DNA of 64,000 nucleotides, taken from the NCBI GenBank assembly GCA_002335865.1, contig DDCY01000009.1, positions 1 to 64,000 on the forward strand. Reading direction: 5' to 3'. How positions within the stretch are numbered: position 1 is the stretch's first letter; the number at the start of each line of letters is the position of its first letter. The notes beneath the pieces are model-generated. The model worked only from the letters and a program-made list of their open reading frames with translations, was not told the origin of the DNA and did not search any database. The translations under genes were made by a program, and so were the position numbers. The stretch is from Saprospiraceae bacterium UBA1994. GTDB taxonomy: Bacteria; Bacteroidota; Bacteroidia; Chitinophagales; Saprospiraceae. Positions 1-8,365 of this stretch are shown one piece after another.

Positions 1-224
1 GAAAAATAATCACAATGGTGATAAGATAAAGCCTATCATACTAGCATCTCTATCTATTGATAAGGTACAATTGTTGATTATCACATTTATGAATTAGGTA
101 AAATAGATTTTAATACAACGAAAAACCTTTCTTTGCATATAAATATAAAAACTAGGAGTTATTAGCAAATAAACAATTTAAGGCGATTCTATTAGACATT
201 TCACTAACGGACAAAACAATACCG
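1..224. other. AT-rich leader region, no gene seen
   Basis: No convincing coding sequence is visible in this opening stretch. A weak match to the Bacteroidota -7 box (TTTCTTTG, one base off TAnnTTTG) lies near 129-136, so transcription of the following secreted-protein gene could start near 142 with a leader of about 80 bases. A small 5-bp hairpin (ATCAC/GTGAT) at 9-22 has no evident role. The end of an upstream gene may lie outside the window. Confidence 0.3.
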
Positions 225-3200
225 ATGATAAAAAGTACAATTTCCTCATTCGTTCTTTTTCTAGCTATTTCTTGCGTTTCATTGGCACAAAATGTCCCAA
301 TACTAGACTTTTCAGTTAATAATTTTGGGCAAGTCCAATTGGGAATAGAAGCAAAGGCTGATAAATATTACGTTTTAACTACTTTACACCAACCTGATCT
401 TACTTATGAGTCGCCAACTTCCATAACTATGGGTGTAGATGGAAATATGATAATCTCTGAGCCTCTTGCCGCTTTTCCTCAACAAAACTATAAGATTACT
501 GAACATTCGATTGCCAACCCAGATGATACAGATGGAGATGGTATAGATGACATTACAGAGTTTAATGATATGCCCAGACAAGCACCACTTAACTTTGCTG
601 AGGCTATTGATTTCACAAATGGTACAACCTCCATAGACAATGCTGAAACTTTCGCTAGTATGGCGGTAGTAGCTGATGTACCCTGGGCGCCTTTTCTCAA
701 TGGCCAACAATTTGTGAAATTCGGAATACTGGATAGAGACACCGATGAACCAAAGGTGTATTTTATAAATAGTAACACATGGTTTATTCATGCAGAATTT
801 TTCAATGCGATTCCAGCAACAGTTAATGGAGATGATGGCTCGGGCGAAATAGTTTTCAACCCTAATGAAATACTTCCTAATGGAGTAATTGGAAGTTATT
901 CATTTAATTTCTCATTTGGAGACGCAATGTCTTTCGAAGCGACACAAAGAACGTTTGAATTATTAGCTGCTAATATGCCATTCCTTCAAAATAACTTCCA
1001 ACATTTTATTGGAGATGGAGGAGAGATACAACACGAAACACAATATGCAGATGACTTTATTGGATCAAGGATAAATGTTGTTTTAGAATCTGAGGTTTTT
1101 GGAGATATAGATTATATACCATTCAACGAAGCAGAAGGTTTTGGCTTCTTTAAAAAAATGGAATTGGATGAAAATCCAGGATCAAGGGATATTGTACTCT
1201 ACGATGCATTACCTAATTCATTACCCAGAGTAGGAGGAATAATTACTTCAGTAGTTCAGACACCTCTATCTCATGTCAATTTGAGAGCTATACAAGACAA
1301 TGTACCTAATGCTTATGTTAAAGATCCATTATCTATACCTCTGATTACTAACCTTTTAGGGAAGTATATTTACTACAAAGTAACCGCAGAAGAATACGAA
1401 ATTCGAGAAGCTAGTATAGAAGAAGTCAATGAATGGTATGAAAATATAAGACCTACTCAACCACAAATCCCTGAAAGGGATCTTAGCGAGACAAGTATAT
1501 TACCATTGGATGACATAGAGTTTGAAATGTCCGTTGCTTTTGGGGCTAAATGTTCAAATGTAGCTACTATGAGAAGATTTGGATTACCAGAAGGCACAAT
1601 CCCTAATGGATTTGGTATACCATTCTATTTCTATGATGAGTTTATGAAGTATAATGGATTTTACGATGATGTACAGACCATGATAAATAATCCAGATTTC
1701 ATTAGTGATCTAGAGATACGTATAGACATGCTTAAAGATTTCCGAAAAGAAATAAAGGATGCCCCTATGCCACAATGGATGCTAGATGAACTTCAAGCTA
1801 TGCATGATATGTTTCCAGAAGGTACATCGGTGCGATGTAGATCTAGTACTAATAATGAAGATTTACCTGGATTTAGTGGCGCAGGATTATATACTTCCAA
1901 AACACAGCATCCTGATGAAGGTCACATATCAAAATCGGTGAAGCAAGTTTATGCCAGCATGTGGAATTTCCGAGCATATGATGAAAGAGATTTTTATCGA
2001 GTAGATCAATACATAGCCGCAATGGGAATTTTATGCCACCCAAATTTTGAGGATGAAAAATCCAATGGTGTAGGAGTAAGTATAGATCCAGTATTCAATA
2101 CAGAAAATACATTTTACCTCAATACTCAAGTTGGTGAATTCTTAATTACAAATCCTGATGCCAATTCAATTCCTGAAGAAATTCTATTGTATCAAGACCC
2201 AGATGAAGGCTACTTGGTGTTAAGGAATTCTAATTTGGTGCCAATTGGTCAGTTAGTTATGGGTGAGGAATACCTTAACCAAATGAGAGATTATCTCCAA
2301 ATTATACATGATGAATTTGCTCTATTATATAATGTGGTTGGTGTAGAAGGATTTGGAATGGACATCGAATACAAGGTGACTGCTGAAGACCATTTAATTA
2401 TTAAGCAAGCTAGACCGTGGGTCTCATTTTGGGCAGATATCAAATCTACATTTGATCTAGGCGTAGAACAACTCACAGCACCGGCTACTTCCGCTAGTTT
2501 GGGAGATGCAGAAATAGTCAAGATCCAAATTGACAATAAAGGAATCCGAGTTATGAAAGACTTTGAAATTTCTCTCTTTGTTGATAATCAATTTGTTGAA
2601 ACTTTAGAAATTTCGGATGAAGTTAATCCTCAAACTTCTGCTGAATTTCAATTTAATATTCCTCAAGACTTTTCTAATGTAGGTGACTATGACATTAGAG
2701 CTATAGTGGCACATGTTGAAGATGGTTATGGTGCTAATGATACATTAGATATAGTACTCAGTAAATTACATCTTCTCGAAGGCGGAATTACTATTGTAAA
2801 AGGTATATCCAAATGTGAAAGCCAAATAGATATTACCGCTAATGTTACTAACTATGGAGAATCTACTTTCTATGACACTGAAATAGAGATAATTGTCAAT
2901 GGATTAGTCGTCGATACAATTAATTATGACTTTGGTATTCCGTACTTAGTTGATGTAGACATATTAATTCCAATCACAGAAAATATTCAACAATTCGACA
3001 ATCAAATTACATTAAATTTATTAAGAGTAAACGAAGAACAAGATGCTGTTTTAAATAACAATACAGCAATGATTAGCACTGATTTAGATTCTACTCATGA
3101 TTATATAACCATAATAATAAATGCTGATAATTACCCTCAAGAAACATCTTGGGCTATATACGATGAGTTGAATAATGAACTTATTGAGACTGGCGAATTA

Positions 3201-3935
3201 TCCCCACAAGATTCGGCATATGCACAAGAAGTTTGTGTGGATTATACTTCTTGTTTATCCTTAACAATCTTTGATTCTTATGGTGATGGAATATGCTGTG
3301 GATATGGTATTGGAGATTTTTTATTGACTAATTCAAATGGTGAGATACTTTTTACTAACAATGGCGAATTCGGTAGTCAAGCAATAGAGTTATTCTGTCC
3401 TAATGGAGAAGGTTGTACGTTTACTACAGATATCGAAACTACCTTAGCTTCAAATGAAGAGGCTACAGATGGCACTATCACAATCAATCCTATTGGTGGA
3501 TTTGCGCCTTACGAATTTAGCATCGACGGTGGTGCAACATTTGTATCTAACAACACTTTCACAAATCTAGCTCCTTCCGATTATATGATAGTAGTAAGGG
3601 ATGCTTCCAAAACATGCTTCCAAGAAGAAACGATAACTGTGGACTACGATATACTAGAAAGTATAAATGATATTTATTTAGGCAACATCAAAGTATATCC
3701 TAATCCTACAAGAGAGAATTTCATTATCGAGATAGATGAATCTTTCGAGGTACTCCGAGATATTAATATTGAAATATATGATTCTCTAGGAAGGTTAACT
3801 CAAAGTAATACAATCTCTAGAAATAGTCAAAATCTTAAAACTTCATTGTCGTTAGCGGAATATAATTCTGGTAGTTACATAGTAAAATGTTACAATGAGA
3901 ATTTTGAAGTTCATTTTAAAGTGATAAAGATTTAA
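225..3935 (+). CDS. Secreted phosphohistidine/PPDK-type ATP-grasp protein with T9SS type A sorting domain
   Basis: This 1236-residue protein starts with a clear signal peptide (residues 1-22, ending SLAQ). A DTDGDGIDD calcium-binding-like motif lies near residue 100. Around residue 350 the segment TPLSHVNLRA resembles the phosphohistidine site of dikinases, especially plant glucan water dikinase. Residues 435-730 resemble the pyruvate-phosphate-dikinase/PEP-synthase N-terminal ATP-grasp domain: GAKCSNVATM near 440, VRCRSSTNNEDLPGFSGAG near 536-554 and IIKQARPW near 727. CARDB-like beta domains follow, then a DSYGDGICCGYG module, an SprB-like repeat (about 1060-1140) and a C-terminal type A sorting domain beginning near KVYPNPTRENF. 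The His-before-ATP-grasp order is that of glucan dikinases, not PEP synthase. Export and anchoring by T9SS are inferred. The substrate is unknown, and whether ATP is available where it acts is an open question. Confidence 0.85.
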   Translation: MIKSTISSFVLFLAISCVSLAQNVPILDFSVNNFGQVQLGIEAKADKYYVLTTLHQPDLTYESPTSITMGVDGNMIISEPLAAFPQQNYKITEHSIANPDDTDGDGIDDITEFNDMPRQAPLNFAEAIDFTNGTTSIDNAETFASMAVVADVPWAPFLNGQQFVKFGILDRDTDEPKVYFINSNTWFIHAEFFNAIPATVNGDDGSGEIVFNPNEILPNGVIGSYSFNFSFGDAMSFEATQRTFELLAANMPFLQNNFQHFIGDGGEIQHETQYADDFIGSRINVVLESEVFGDIDYIPFNEAEGFGFFKKMELDENPGSRDIVLYDALPNSLPRVGGIITSVVQTPLSHVNLRAIQDNVPNAYVKDPLSIPLITNLLGKYIYYKVTAEEYEIREASIEEVNEWYENIRPTQPQIPERDLSETSILPLDDIEFEMSVAFGAKCSNVATMRRFGLPEGTIPNGFGIPFYFYDEFMKYNGFYDDVQTMINNPDFISDLEIRIDMLKDFRKEIKDAPMPQWMLDELQAMHDMFPEGTSVRCRSSTNNEDLPGFSGAGLYTSKTQHPDEGHISKSVKQVYASMWNFRAYDERDFYRVDQYIAAMGILCHPNFEDEKSNGVGVSIDPVFNTENTFYLNTQVGEFLITNPDANSIPEEILLYQDPDEGYLVLRNSNLVPIGQLVMGEEYLNQMRDYLQIIHDEFALLYNVVGVEGFGMDIEYKVTAEDHLIIKQARPWVSFWADIKSTFDLGVEQLTAPATSASLGDAEIVKIQIDNKGIRVMKDFEISLFVDNQFVETLEISDEVNPQTSAEFQFNIPQDFSNVGDYDIRAIVAHVEDGYGANDTLDIVLSKLHLLEGGITIVKGISKCESQIDITANVTNYGESTFYDTEIEIIVNGLVVDTINYDFGIPYLVDVDILIPITENIQQFDNQITLNLLRVNEEQDAVLNNNTAMISTDLDSTHDYITIIINADNYPQETSWAIYDELNNELIETGELSPQDSAYAQEVCVDYTSCLSLTIFDSYGDGICCGYGIGDFLLTNSNGEILFTNNGEFGSQAIELFCPNGEGCTFTTDIETTLASNEEATDGTITINPIGGFAPYEFSIDGGATFVSNNTFTNLAPSDYMIVVRDASKTCFQEETITVDYDILESINDIYLGNIKVYPNPTRENFIIEIDESFEVLRDINIEIYDSLGRLTQSNTISRNSQNLKTSLSLAEYNSGSYIVKCYNENFEVHFKVIKI

Positions 3936-4029
3936 GCGAGATCATACTTATAAATAATACAGTTATAGAAGATGACCGTTTACCTCTAATGAGATAAATA
4001 GACATTTATTTTAATGCCTATATTTCATT

Positions 4030-4992
4030 CTACCCAACTTCAGTCAATAACAAATTACATCCTCGAGCTTCGGACATATCCAGTCTCCCAGTTAATACTA
4101 ATTGATTTTTACTATTGATATATCCAGTATCCTCAGTCATGATGAATGAGCAACTATCAATATTAGCTAAGTCAGTAAGACAGACCACTCCTTGCTTTCC
4201 TATAGCTGAAGGTGATAAAGGATCTGTAATATCCATGATCTTCGCGCTAAGAAATATATTTTGATCGAAAGCTCCAAATCCAATCGAATAGAGTTGAGAA
4301 CTGAGTTCTGTCATACCATACTCGGAGTAAATAGATGATACACCAAAAGACTCTTGCAACCGTCTGTGCATCTCAGCCTTAGGGAGCTCTTTTCTTTGGC
4401 CTTTCATTCCACCAGTTTCCATAATGATCAAATCAGGAAAGTCTAATGCATACTTCTCAGCGAAATCCATCAAGGCAAAACTGACACCGAAAAGTACAGT
4501 AGGCTTTCTATTGGCCTGGCAACGCTTAAGAGAATCGTATAACTTATCATGATCATAAAGATAGAAGTCACTCTCTGCATGCGCAGATATCTTGATAAAA
4601 TGTTGCATCATATCGATCAGCGATGATCCTTCACGTTCTAAATAGTTAGGTAGTAAAACTAGATAAACGTAATCCACAATAGGTCCGTAATGGGATTCAT
4701 AGATTTTAACTGTTTGGTTTAGATAAGTTTGGCGATCTCTGATATGATGCAGGCTTCTGCCTGTCTCGGTAGTTCCACTACTTGAATATGTAATCTCCGT
4801 TAAATCTTCTCCAGTTATGACTTTATGATGCTTAAAGCCCGATATAGGCAAATAGGGTATATCGCAAGCTTGATGTACTGCTCTATTTCCGAGATTAATA
4901 AGGTATTCAGCGTATACAGGATTATATTTTTTCTGATATTGATAGATATCTATGACGAGTTGCTCATAGTTTTCATCAGACACTTGAGCCAC
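4030..4992 (-). CDS. LuxE/PaaK-family acyl-protein synthetase-like enzyme
   Basis: The protein resembles LuxE-type acyl-protein synthetases of the adenylate-forming superfamily, which activate a fatty acid with ATP and hold it as an acyl enzyme. Motifs visible are YSSSGTTETG (near residue 70; the phosphate-binding loop of adenylate-forming enzymes), an acidic glycine segment METGGMKGQRK (near 192) and SEYGMTELSSQLYS (near 218-232), the usual adenylate-binding region. The listed start is GTG. The frame stays open upstream to a TAA near 5053 without any ATG, so an ATT at 5049 or another weak codon is possible. A perfect -7 box (TACTTTTG) lies at 5095-5088. No luciferase, LuxC or LuxD partner is nearby, so its substrate is unknown. 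Confidence 0.75.
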   Translation of the reverse strand: MAQVSDENYEQLVIDIYQYQKKYNPVYAEYLINLGNRAVHQACDIPYLPISGFKHHKVITGEDLTEITYSSSGTTETGRSLHHIRDRQTYLNQTVKIYESHYGPIVDYVYLVLLPNYLEREGSSLIDMMQHFIKISAHAESDFYLYDHDKLYDSLKRCQANRKPTVLFGVSFALMDFAEKYALDFPDLIIMETGGMKGQRKELPKAEMHRRLQESFGVSSIYSEYGMTELSSQLYSIGFGAFDQNIFLSAKIMDITDPLSPSAIGKQGVVCLTDLANIDSCSFIMTEDTGYINSKNQLVLTGRLDMSEARGCNLLLTEVG

Positions 4993-5087
4993 TCTGTCGA
5001 GTAATTCTTCTCTACGGCTATCTATATGGATTTTTGAAGTGATAAGAATGCGTTATATTAGTAAAGTGAATTCCATTTAACGAAATA

Positions 5088-5095
5088 CAAAAGTA
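5088..5095 (-). promoter_or_regulatory. -7 promoter box for the LuxE-like gene
   Basis: On the minus strand this reads TACTTTTG, a full match to the Bacteroidota -7 consensus TAnnTTTG. No good -33 TTG is seen at the usual distance. Transcription would start near 5082, upstream of both candidate LuxE-like starts (4992 and 5049). Confidence 0.5.
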
Positions 5096-5100
5096 GTCTA

Positions 5101-5595
5101 ATGTTTCAAAATCTAACGTACGCTTTCATAATTACTGTGGGCTTAAGCGCATGTAATCAAAGTGCTGATTTTTCTGATGTGCCGGAGCTTACATTCATTA
5201 GCATGTCAAAAGACACTCTAAATCAGGGTATTAACTCCGATACTTTATTCGTTACGTTGGGGTTCATAGATGGAGATGGAGATATTAGTATATCTGAAAA
5301 TAATCCAGACAAGCTCAATCTGAGAGTTGTAGATATGCGTACTGGTAATATTTCTGATCAATTTTTGGTACCAGAGATACCTGTATCAGGTATATCTAAT
5401 GGCATTAGTGGCGAGATGACTATAAAGATGTTAGGCACTTGCTGCATTTTTCCTGAGATGGATAGTATTCCTCCTTGCTCAGTCACACCACTTTACCCTG
5501 ACAATGAATTCATTTGGCAATATACCTTAACCGATGATGCTGGCAACGTAAGTAATTCTGTAACCACAACTCCAATTTTTGTAAGATGTATATAA
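5101..5595 (+). CDS. Putative lipoprotein, function unknown
   Basis: A 164-residue protein with an N-terminal hydrophobic segment and a lipobox-like LSAC (Cys near residue 18), so probably a lipoprotein of the inner or outer membrane. The mature part contains GFIDGDGDISISENN (near residues 54-68), an acidic Asp/Gly loop that may bind calcium, and two Cys-rich patches (GTCCIF and PPCS) that could form disulfides. I do not recognise a named family; short lipoproteins of this style are common in Bacteroidota. The gene stands alone, divergent from the LuxE-like gene, whose promoter box lies immediately upstream. Confidence 0.7.
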   Translation: MFQNLTYAFIITVGLSACNQSADFSDVPELTFISMSKDTLNQGINSDTLFVTLGFIDGDGDISISENNPDKLNLRVVDMRTGNISDQFLVPEIPVSGISNGISGEMTIKMLGTCCIFPEMDSIPPCSVTPLYPDNEFIWQYTLTDDAGNVSNSVTTTPIFVRCI

Positions 5596-5681
5596 AATTT
5601 AAAGCCTTAATTATATATTTTCACTTCTATAAATGTATTATCTCAAGAATATTACCGCAAGAACTACGATATAAAAAAGAA

Positions 5682-5706
5682 GCTATTGAAAAAAAACTTC
5701 AATAGC
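5682..5706. other. Perfect 9-bp hairpin in the gap before ald
   Basis: GCTATTGAA (5682-5690) pairs perfectly with TTCAATAGC (5698-5706) across an A-rich 7-base loop. Read on the minus strand, the right side is followed by a T-rich tail, as in a terminator, but no minus-strand gene lies between it and ald. On the plus strand it could end the lipoprotein transcript, though it lacks a downstream T run there. Its role is unresolved. Confidence 0.45.
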
Positions 5707-5866
5707 CAAGCATCCTAGGAGTCCTACACCTTTTCCCTTAACCTTCAGTATAATTATAAAAGCGAATTAACATTCAACTAATTACTCAAATACCTACCTC
5801 AAATCCCCTACTAAATCACTAATTTAGCCGCAAATAACAATCACTAACTTATCAATATTTAATCCA

Positions 5867-6982
5867 ATGATCATAGGAGTTCCTAAGGAAATAAAAAACA
5901 ATGAAAACAGAGTAGGTCTTACGCCAGAAGGCGTTTTGGAATTAACCAAGAGAGGTCATGAGGTATATATGCAAGACGGTGCAGGTCTAGGATCAGGTAT
6001 ACCTAATAGTGACTATCTCAAAGTTGGTGGACATATACTTCCAACTATAGAAGATGTCTATGCTAAAGGCGAAATGATTGTAAAAGTTAAAGAGCCGATT
6101 GAAAGTGAATATGACTTGATCAAAGAAGATCAATTACTATTTACATATTTTCATTTTGCATCTCATAGACCACTTACTGATGCTATGATCCGTAGAAAAG
6201 CTGTTTGTCTTGCTTATGAGACTGTTGAGAATCATGATAGATCTCTTCCGTTATTAATTCCAATGTCGGAGGTTGCAGGACGTATGGCTACTCAACAAGG
6301 TGCCAAGTATTTAGAAAAGCCACAAAAAGGTAGAGGTATATTATTAGGTGGTGTACCTGGAGTAAAACCTGCCAAAGTACTTGTTCTTGGAGGAGGAATC
6401 GTAGGCACACAAGCCACTAAAATGGCCGCAGGTCTTGGTGCAGATGTTACTATTCTAGATATTAATCTTAATAGACTGAGAGAATTGGAAGATATTATGC
6501 CGGCTAACGTGACAACATTATTCTCGTCTGAGCTTACCATCAGAAAGTGTATCGAAGACCACGATCTTATTATCGGTGCTGTGCTTATACCAGGAGCAAA
6601 AGCGCCTAACTTGATTACTAGGGATATGCTTAAAGACATGAAACCTGGAACTGTAATAGTTGATGTTGCTGTCGATCAAGGTGGATGTGTAGAAACATGT
6701 AAACCAACTACTCACGCAGACCCAACCTTCATCGTAGATGACATTGTTCACTACTGTGTAGCTAACATGCCAGGAGCAGTACCTTACACAAGTACGATTG
6801 CCCTCAATAATGCTACACTCCCATACACTATACAACTAGCAAATAAAGGATGGAAGCAAGCGTGCAAAGACAATAAAGAACTCAAATTAGGTCTTAACGT
6901 GGTCAAAGGTAAAATTTGCTACAAAGCAGTAAGTGAAGCATTTGATCTTCCTTACACCAACGCAGACAATTTCTTGGACTAA
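5867..6982 (+). CDS. ald: Alanine dehydrogenase
   Basis: Catalyses NAD-dependent oxidative deamination of L-alanine to pyruvate and ammonium (reversible), in the cytoplasm. The 371-residue length is typical of the family. The N-terminus MIIGVPKEIKNNENRVGLTP is the family signature. The catalytic Lys lies in KVKEP (near 75) and the catalytic His in FHFAS (near 97). The NAD-binding Rossmann motif is GGGIVGTQATKMAAG (near 174-188), followed by an acidic residue in ILDIN. The C-terminal VANMPGAVPYTSTIALNNA segment is also conserved. The gene is monocistronic and is followed by a good intrinsic terminator shared with the convergent neighbour. Confidence 0.97.
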   Translation: MIIGVPKEIKNNENRVGLTPEGVLELTKRGHEVYMQDGAGLGSGIPNSDYLKVGGHILPTIEDVYAKGEMIVKVKEPIESEYDLIKEDQLLFTYFHFASHRPLTDAMIRRKAVCLAYETVENHDRSLPLLIPMSEVAGRMATQQGAKYLEKPQKGRGILLGGVPGVKPAKVLVLGGGIVGTQATKMAAGLGADVTILDINLNRLRELEDIMPANVTTLFSSELTIRKCIEDHDLIIGAVLIPGAKAPNLITRDMLKDMKPGTVIVDVAVDQGGCVETCKPTTHADPTFIVDDIVHYCVANMPGAVPYTSTIALNNATLPYTIQLANKGWKQACKDNKELKLGLNVVKGKICYKAVSEAFDLPYTNADNFLD

Positions 6983-7027
6983 TAAATATATAGCTGGATG
7001 ACATTCCAACTTTAATAAAATCTGCTG

Positions 7028-7060
7028 TACCCTAGCCTTTTGGTTGGGGTATTTTTTATT
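7028..7060 (+). terminator. Intrinsic terminator after ald
   Basis: TACCCTAGCC (7028-7037) pairs with GGTTGGGGTA (7042-7051), using two G-T wobbles, around a TTTT loop, and is followed by a TTTTTTATT tract. It sits between convergent ald and the DUF695-like gene. Confidence 0.8.
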
Positions 7061-7070
7061 GTAGTCTTCT

Positions 7071-8135
7071 CTACTCTTTAACTCTAAATCTATCTAGACT
7101 CCTCCAATACTTATCTTTAAAAACATCATACGTAATCCTATATAAGCTATCTAAATTCATTACTTCATCCATAACCTTTACAGTTTGTCGAAAGTCCTTG
7201 GTAGCATATAGTATCTTTCGTTTATCCTCGCCCGTTTCTCGCCCTATATTCAAACAATATTGACTCTTAGCCATTAATCTGTTGACCCGTTCTTCAAAAG
7301 TGTCTAATAGTTGATAGTCATCATCGCTTGGCATTCCATTACTTCCGTTGTCATAGCTTAAAGTCAAGACTGTAACCCAAGGGTATGCAGCAATGTGATC
7401 CCAGTTTAACAATTTTGTATTAATAGAAGCGATTACAGTCTCACCTTCCTTAGTTTTTGATTCGTAACCAGTATATGTATCCGCATCAGTAATATGTATG
7501 ACTTGATCGTATTTTTCTATTAGCTCTTTGTGCCGCCATTTGAGAAAGCTCGACAGTTTTGACATGGGAATCAAGTCGCCTTTAGTTTTATTCATAGCTT
7601 TTATATCTATACTATCGATGAGATCAATGCATTCCATTTCTCCAATATAGTTCTCTAAGAATATAAAAATACCTTGAGTAAATAATCGTTTTGTATAGTC
7701 TGTAATATCAGCATGAACCACATCTATATCAATAAGATCTGGATACTCTGAATGCGCATTATAAATGAAAAATAAATTATCCGCAGATAAAGATGCTTGA
7801 CTAAACGCAACTTCGAAATCTTCTCGATCTGTAGCTGGCTTCAGCGCCGTAAACTTCCAATTAGGAATATTGGGTGCCGCAGCTACTAACTCCTCTATGA
7901 ATGGTATGACAACCACATTTCCGTCTGCTGTAATGATCAACTCGGCTGTATCATTATCATACATTCCCGTCAATATAAAAAACCCATTTCTAAGTCTATT
8001 TAATTTAATGGATACTACGTCTATGAAATCACGAGAAATATTTTCTTGTGATTGTATAGTTTCAAAAAAACGATCAGCATGATCTACAAACCAACTCCAA
8101 AAATCTTCATTGTATACCTTTTTTACTTCAATCAT
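7071..8135 (-). CDS. DUF695-like protein, function unknown
   Basis: A 354-residue cytoplasmic protein without signal peptide or membrane segment. The C-terminal part (about 235-350), with WVTVLTLSYDNGSNGMPS, LNIGRETGEDKRKILYATKDF and an R-x-D-F tail, resembles DUF695, a small domain of unknown function. The N-terminal 200 residues are acidic, mixed alpha/beta and not recognised; they include a stretch (NVVVIPFIEELVAAAPNIPN) similar in style to DUF4265/DUF695-associated segments. It is convergent with ald and shares the terminator between them. There is no operon partner. Confidence 0.65.
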   Translation of the reverse strand: MIEVKKVYNEDFWSWFVDHADRFFETIQSQENISRDFIDVVSIKLNRLRNGFFILTGMYDNDTAELIITADGNVVVIPFIEELVAAAPNIPNWKFTALKPATDREDFEVAFSQASLSADNLFFIYNAHSEYPDLIDIDVVHADITDYTKRLFTQGIFIFLENYIGEMECIDLIDSIDIKAMNKTKGDLIPMSKLSSFLKWRHKELIEKYDQVIHITDADTYTGYESKTKEGETVIASINTKLLNWDHIAAYPWVTVLTLSYDNGSNGMPSDDDYQLLDTFEERVNRLMAKSQYCLNIGRETGEDKRKILYATKDFRQTVKVMDEVMNLDSLYRITYDVFKDKYWRSLDRFRVKE

Positions 8136-8365
8136 CTTAACCTCTATTACTATGCGCAGTTACTTTTTATAATTAGTATAAATCTAGTTCATAACGATCC
8201 AAAACATATTTTCCGTCTTGAGTATCACTCAGTATTATGGTAAATATCAAGTAAATCGGAGACTATTATATCAGCAATTTTTAAGGTACATCTTCTAGAT
8301 ACTAAAAATCGAAAATATCATTACCCAGTCAATAAAATACTGACTCCGACCCTATAATTTTCTAT

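Noticed and set aside
384..791. 135-codon minus-strand frame
   Set aside because: Lies wholly inside the secreted dikinase-like gene, has no homologous features and shows the shadow composition expected of the antisense frame.
8052..8243. 63-codon plus-strand frame overlapping the DUF695-like gene start
   Set aside because: Overlaps the 5' end of a better supported gene and has no recognisable sequence features.
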